DNA of 64,000 nt, taken from contig CM067533.1 in the NCBI GenBank assembly GCA_034509925.1, positions 5,710,535 through 5,774,534 on the forward strand. The letters are read 5' to 3'. A model generated the notes under the pieces. The model was not told the origin of the DNA. It did no database searches and saw nothing but the letters and a program-made list of their open reading frames with translations. Numbering within the stretch: position 1 is the stretch's first letter; the number at the start of each line of letters is the position of its first letter. Below, one piece after another: positions 58,220 to 64,000 of this stretch. Position numbers and translations under genes: made by a program. Source of the stretch: Hirudinaria manillensis (Eukaryota > Annelida > Clitellata > Hirudinida > Hirudinidae).

Positions 58220-61200
58220 TCACCGCTGCTTGGATTTTTTGCCTTTTTCTTTTTTCGATGGTTTCGGGGCTTCGACTCTGAGAGCATGGCCCTCTGCCTT
58301 TATGTGGTCAAACAGCTTGTTTCTTGTTGGAAAGGAATTGTGGCATACGTTGCAAACGAACTGAAATTGGATTTATTTTTATTATTGTTGGATCCCTGGC
58401 TCCAGATAATTAATTAGCAATATAATTTAATAATTCATTAATTATCTGGATCCAACATTATTTAGCATAAAAAATAATATGGAAAATGATGACAGTAATA
58501 ATTGTCATTTAAATACATGTAAATAAAAACAAATGGCAAAACTAAGGAAAGTAGACCTACATCAATGGTTGAACTCTTGTCTTTTGCATGACTCGTGCTG
58601 TGGGATGATTTTTTTGATTTCTCTGCATTTTCAGCGTTTTCTTTGTTGACAGATTCGCATTGCGTTTCACTGTTAAAAGATTGAAAGTTGTTTTGCATAA
58701 ATTATGATAATAACTGGTATGTATAATAATAAATAATTAATGGTATTAAATATTAAATGCACTGCATGCTTAGCATTACAGACCTAGATTAGTTCGAGTG
58801 GTGATCCCAACCTTAAAGGTATTATTTATAATATCTTAAACAATTATACCATAACTGCTCACTTTATGATGTCATTTTGGTCTACAGTGTCAGGTTCGTT
58901 AGTTTCGGCGGGAATTTCCTGATGATTTGAAAATTTTAATAAAAAACAAAACAAAATTTAAGAATAAACATTCTACAAACCTCCTCTTTCTCAATTTTCT
59001 TCTTTTTCTTTTTAGATTTCTTTGACCTTAAAAATAAAATTAATTTATTTAACAAATGTTTCAAATAATTTAGTAAATTTAATAATTTAGTTTAAAAATG
59101 TTTCAAATAATGAATGAAAAATTCGTGATCTGTCATAGAGAAGAGTATGCAAAATCTAATCGAGGATAACGTTCACCAACTGTGTTTGGAGTTTTGCACC
59201 TTCGGCCGGATTCAAATGCAGCTCCAGTTCATCCAGCAATTCAGCATTTTGTGATTTCATTTCTTCTCTTAAACTAGCAACAAGAGTCAGATGCCTCTTG
59301 GATTTTTTATGGTTTTCCATTCTTTGGAAAGTAAAAATCGATGAAAAAAAGCAATATTTTCAAATCAAAGTTGAAATTTTAGACACCAAAACTCACGCAT
59401 TTATGGATTTGAATGATTTGTCACAGGCAATGCAGAAAAGTTCATCCAGTTCGTTGAGATCCACTGTTTCAGGATCGACATTTTGATCACTGCCATCATT
59501 GTCGTTAGCCTCCTTATCTGCTGAGCCCTCGGCTGTTTCACTTTCCAGTTCATCATCATCATCTTCACTGTCCTCAAATTCTGCTGCTATTGCTTTTTCA
59601 AGTCTTTCTAATTCACTGGACAGGGCAGAAAGTGATGACCACTCTGACTCCTTGTACTGTTGCATGCCTCTAAAATGACATTCATTCATTTTAGAATAAA
59701 TAAATAAGTGGTGAATTCCAGCCCCCAAAAAGGGTGTTTTAAACTTAGGATGATTAATTAATATTATTTGCTAAATAAGTATTCAATGCTTGGCAATGTT
59801 TGTAAATATTAACTCACTCGAGTCTCTTTTTCTTTTCATTCATTCGTTTTTCTTCTGCCAACTTGTTGCGCTCTAGAGCTCTCTCTTGCATCAATTTCTA
59901 AAAAAAAATAAATAATAATTCTTAACCAACATGAATATATTAAATAAATTTATGAATAACCAATACAAATAATGCCATTAAAGCCAATTAAACAGATAGG
60001 TATTTATATATTTACATTATATAATACATTGTTGCAAGCTTAAGCTCTTGAATAAGAAACTAATGAGCATCTAAGTAAATAAATTACATGTTACATTATT
60101 ACAAGCTTACGTTATATTCTTGGATCCTCGGGTCTCTCTTCTTCACAAAAGCCACTAGAGCCTAAAAATTTCACAAATGTTAAATGAACTGAATTCAATT
60201 CTTCAAACCTCTTAAAGTAGGATATTGGAGAAGCCTTTCTTACATTATTATTAATGACCATAGCTTCCTAATAAGTCATCGTGTATAATATTTACATAAC
60301 CCTGGACCAAGATAACCAGAATAGTTAATTATTTATACCAGATATCATGTGCTACATTTCATCCAACAATGTGATCACATCTTAACATTTACAAAGACCT
60401 TTCAACTGAGTGACAGCATTTTAATTCCACAAGTGAATCCAAAGTTCAAACCTACCCTGACTTCCTCGTTCCTTTCCTTCCTGGCTTTGTTCCTCAGCCT
60501 CTTGTTGTCCTGCTGCATCTGCCTCCTCACCACCCTGTGCGATGCATCCCTCGAGTCATATTTCTCCACCCACACGTAAGATTTTGAAGTGCAATAACCC
60601 TCCCAGTAGGCATAGAAAGGTTTGACGACCTGAGGATGTGCAACATTTTTAATTATGTGACCAATTACAAAAAAAATCATGCCCTTTTTTTAGACTGAAT
60701 TTCTTATTTTTTTCCTCAGACAGTATTTGAACTGCTCAACAAAAGCTTAACCTATATAATGAAATGTGGTGCCATATGATATTGTAAGAATTTTCATGAA
60801 ATTGCAGACTAATTAAAATTTACAGTCAATCCTTTTCATATCCATTTTGGAATACATTAAATTGATCATGAATAAATGATGTTTAAATTTGTTTAATATT
60901 TCAATATCTTAGAAATAGTAAAGATGTATCAAACACAATTGTATAATCATATTGAAAAATAGGCTTTTGGACTGAAATTGGTATAATATCTACCAAATCA
61001 GACAAAATCACAACAAGCCTAAAATAATTACAAATTATTGATACCTCTTCATAGGTACTTTGTGAGTTTCCAAACTCTGGAGCACATTCCATGTCTTCAG
61101 TCTGCTGAAGAAACTCGACCTCTTCATCGAATATGGTTTTAAAGGCATTGGCATACACCTCGTAAAATCCCTGAAAAGGTTCATCATGTTTGTTAATAAA

Positions 61201-62072
61201 CTTGCAGGAAAAGTGAAGCGACATTTTGCCCACCTGCGGATCATCCCCGAAGCCTTTGTAGCAAGAAGCTCGGAAATAGAAAAAGAGATTCACGCTGTTG
61301 TCCTCGTATTTGTCTCCTTTTCCTAAACCTGTTCGAGGGTCCAATTAGTTTTCCTATGTGAACGAGAATGTCATAAATATTTCTATGAAATCATTACCTC
61401 CTCTCAAGATGGATTCCCTATGTTTATCATACCAGGCTCTTTCTTGGGGATCCACCAGAACTTCATAAGCTTGTTGAACAAGAAGAAATTCTTTTGTTGC
61501 TTGTTCTCTGCTGTCTGGGTTCTTGTCTGCAAATTATACCAATTTTTAAATGGATTAATTTTATAAACGTGATAAAGATATCAATGACAAACATTATAAC
61601 TATTATTAACACAAAATAGTACTTTAAAATGACCTCAGATGGTTCTTTGGTCAAGTCATCTGTCAAGCTATATAATGATATTTTCTCATAAAGCTAGATG
61701 ACAAGGTTAACAAATAATAAACTGGTGAAACAAAATTAATTTTTAATTTATTCATCAATTAATATTTAATTCTTACAAAAAATTATGCGACTGCTCGAAT
61801 GTACAGCAAGCTTTATGAAATGTGCAAACCATAACGTGACAAGTAAGATGACAAATGCCTGAATTGAAACCATTAAAATTGATGGAAAAATCGTAAAATA
61901 TTCAAAAGCTCAAAAGAACAAATCTAACTATTCGAAATAACTATTTAACAATGACAATAATATGTCCACCTGGGTGCCAACGAAGAGCAAGTTTGCGGTA
62001 AGATTTTTTAATGTCATCTGTCGTCGCATTTAATTCTAGACCTAACACTTTGTAGTGACATCTCATAGCCAT
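58220..62072 (-). CDS. DNAJC21: DnaJ homologue subfamily C member 21 (Jjj1-type)
   Basis: Thirteen exons, 5' to 3': 61970-62072, 61398-61526, 61234-61328, 61045-61170, 60456-60629, 60111-60161, 59818-59897, 59397-59669, 59181-59321, 58981-59026, 58863-58918, 58561-58669, 58220-58360, giving about 507 residues with matching phases. A J domain starts at the N-terminus ([20 protein letters not shown]), with RWHP|DKN split by the first intron, so the HPD catalytic motif is intact. Then [37 protein letters not shown] and [20 protein letters not shown] match the family. An acidic stretch follows, then two C2H2 zinc fingers (CIACDKSF...HKKSKRH and CNVCHNSF...HIKAEGH) separated by Lys-rich sequence. 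Family role: stimulates HSP70 to release late export factors from pre-60S ribosomal subunits in the cytoplasm. A 63-base intron (61171-61233) is among the shortest here. The 3' end of exon 59181-59321 was chosen by phase. Confidence 0.95.
58387..58455. repeat. Short imperfect inverted repeat (hairpin) in a DNAJC21 intron
   Basis: GTTGGATCC followed after an 8-base interruption by AGATAATTAAT pairs with ATTAATTATCTGGATCCAAC at the right end, around a loop of about 20 bases. It may be a small MITE remnant or a chance hairpin. Confidence 0.5.
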
Positions 62073-64000
62073 CGTTCCCGTGTTTTTAACTGAATGTTTA
62101 TTTCTCTGTTGTCTGAATTACACTCACAACGTGAGAGCAAAGAAATATATGTGTTTAACAAAAGTGTTTTTAGTAGGAAAACATGCGTGGTTTAATTTTT
62201 ATGAAAATAAAATTTAATGTAACAATTCATGGTTATTTGTTTAATGCAGTCATGAGAAAACAGGGTCTCTGTTTCAAAGAATTCCTCGAAAATCGAACTC
62301 CGGCGGTTAAGCAGAAAAATCGTCTATAATTAGAAATGGGTGGTCACGGCCCTCTTATTGATGTAGTTCTTAAGTTGATGCTTAAATAGATGTTATTAAC
62401 AAAATTATTCTAATTTTCACGAAACTAATAGTTACCCGGGAGGAACCTCAGTGATACATGCCTCCACGGGACTCTGAAGTAGAGATGGAACCAGATCTGT
62501 ATTTTTGACCCGGTCCGGCTAAATCGCTGACTCGTTGACCCGGTTCCATCTCTGCTCTAAAAGGCCATGCAAAGGAGATGATTTTCTGATTTGGTTACAG
62601 CTTTTAAGAAAACCAACCAAACTACTAGTGACTCAGAAATGCATTGCAAAGCCTGGATTCCAAACTGTTATCCAGGATCCAGAACACTTTGGAGGAAGAG
62701 CAAAATTTGGAATAGAAAATTTATGAGGAATTTAACAGAATATGTAAAAATGATCAGTTTAAATCGCGTCATTTGGACTTTATTAGGGCTAGTACCAAAC
62801 AAAGTTATTGCACGAACAATGATATGAGTATGACCCGGTTAAAATGATATCATTGTAGGCCAATATTCCAAGAATATGAAGAATATGAAGAAATAAAATT
62901 TAATGCAAATTAAATTAAGTGCTAGAGTCGAGGTTTTTCAAATACGTGTATCTTTTTTATATTAAATGTATTAACTTAATTATATTGATTTTAGAACAAT
63001 TTAAGACTAGATACGATCTCAATGAAACCGCTGCAAAAATTTTTACAGGTAGATATTGGGGAGTAGTTTTATGAAGTCCGACAGTACAGCTGTGCTAAGA
63101 AAACACAAATTAGTATGTTCTGCATAATTTCCCTTTTACCTTTCGTCTCATTGATAATCTAGTAACAGATTGCAAATCTGCCAACGAAAACATGTGATTC
63201 ATCATGACTGACCTTGCCTTCACCTTTAAAAACGTTCGTATAAATTGACATAAATTGTATTTATTTATTTATTGAATCCTCAATTATTCGTATAAGCAAT
63301 TAAGCTGGCGATTAATAACACTTTGTTAGGGCTGAATACTTTTGAAATATTGGAACGCAATTCAGTTATGAATTAGACGGCCCGCTTTTGAAATGAAATA
63401 TGGAAATGTAAGAGCAGTTCGTCCCCCGAGTTTTCAAGAAGCGGTAATTTTGAGGCATCAAACAACAACAAATTATACTTTAATTAGAAACAATAATGAG
63501 GATGGCGACAATGTTTGAAAGATAATAATTATTGAGAATTGTATTAGATTAAAAAAGATGTACTCATTCTCGTAAACAAACGAATTTCGATTCATTGATT
63601 GAATTATCACTTTTTTACTTCTTTTAAAACCGGCATCACATATTTTCTCGTTTGATCAGCCCCGAATCAATTATCACGTTCATCTTCATCTCATAAATGT
63701 TTATCAATCCAAAAACAAATCCAAACATTCAAAAAGACGGGCAAAAATTTGAAGTGGACACGTTTCAAACGATCGCAAACATGAAAATGTGGTTCTTCAA
63801 AAACTTTTTCTATCGATTACCGAAGTGTTTGTGTTAATTTGATTTTCACTCTAAAAAGGCTCTTCATTATAATGTAGGACAATTAACAGTTATACGTTGA
63901 ATTCTTTTAATCATATCCCGAAAATGTTACTAAATTTCCGATGACATTATGCACATTTTTATTCTATATAACACTTTCCGATATCACATGTTCTAGCATT
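62073..64000. other. Right-hand intergenic region, no gene recognised
   Basis: Upstream of DNAJC21. Contains the short inverted repeat at 62481-62553. The open frames at 62535-62827 do not resemble a known family and probably belong to an old repeat. The last kilobase is AT-rich and featureless to my reading. Confidence 0.55.
62481..62553. repeat. 73-bp segment with 12-bp perfect terminal inverted repeats
   Basis: AGAGATGGAACC at 62481-62492 is the exact reverse complement of 62542-62553. Inside lie two copies of TTGACCCGGT, and another GACCCGGTT occurs near 62832. It is probably a MITE fragment. No target duplication is evident. Confidence 0.55.

Overview
This is a eukaryotic (animal) window: AT-rich, intron-rich, with GT-AG introns from about 55 bases to about 5 kb, many microsatellites, and no operons or ribosome binding sites. 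A Venus kinase receptor, a family known from invertebrates and absent from vertebrates, points to an invertebrate. An annelid or other lophotrochozoan is possible, but the sequence alone does not settle it. I rebuilt the genes by joining exons by hand, checking splice sites, reading phase and similarity to remembered family sequences. No database search was run.

Layout: (1) 1-7.9 kb, a five-exon, 5'-incomplete ankyrin-derived gene (+) with one repeat per exon. (2) 8.4-19.6 kb, an IA-2/phogrin-type receptor pseudophosphatase (PTPRN family, -), with a Tc1-like DNA transposon in the intron beside its transmembrane exon. (3) 23.2-34.0 kb, a 20-exon Venus kinase receptor (+), head-to-head with the PTPRN gene across about 3.6 kb. 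(4) 35.6-36.4 kb, TMEM267 (-). (5) 36.8-42.0 kb, a 5.2-kb foldback element with 1.39-kb terminal inverted repeats, a perfect 9-bp target duplication and internal 177-bp tandem repeats. (6) 42.3-42.5 kb, a U4 spliceosomal snRNA gene (-). (7) 43.0-44.9 kb, carnosine N-methyltransferase CARNMT1 (+). (8) 45.8-48.4 kb, a PRC1/Ase1/MAP65 microtubule bundler (+). (9) 50.5-54.4 kb, a TRPV-like channel with a long ankyrin array, nearly intronless (-). (10) 55.4-57.8 kb, TECR, very-long-chain enoyl-CoA reductase (+). (11) 58.2-62.1 kb, DNAJC21 (-). The last 1.9 kb holds no recognisable gene.

The genes do not form a pathway. The one suggestive pair is PTPRN (dense-core vesicle protein) and the Venus kinase receptor (peptide or amino-acid signalling), which share an upstream region. 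The least explained feature is the foldback element; the U4 gene 0.3 kb beyond it is an unambiguous functional RNA. No retroviral, LTR or Polinton-like remnants were recognised.
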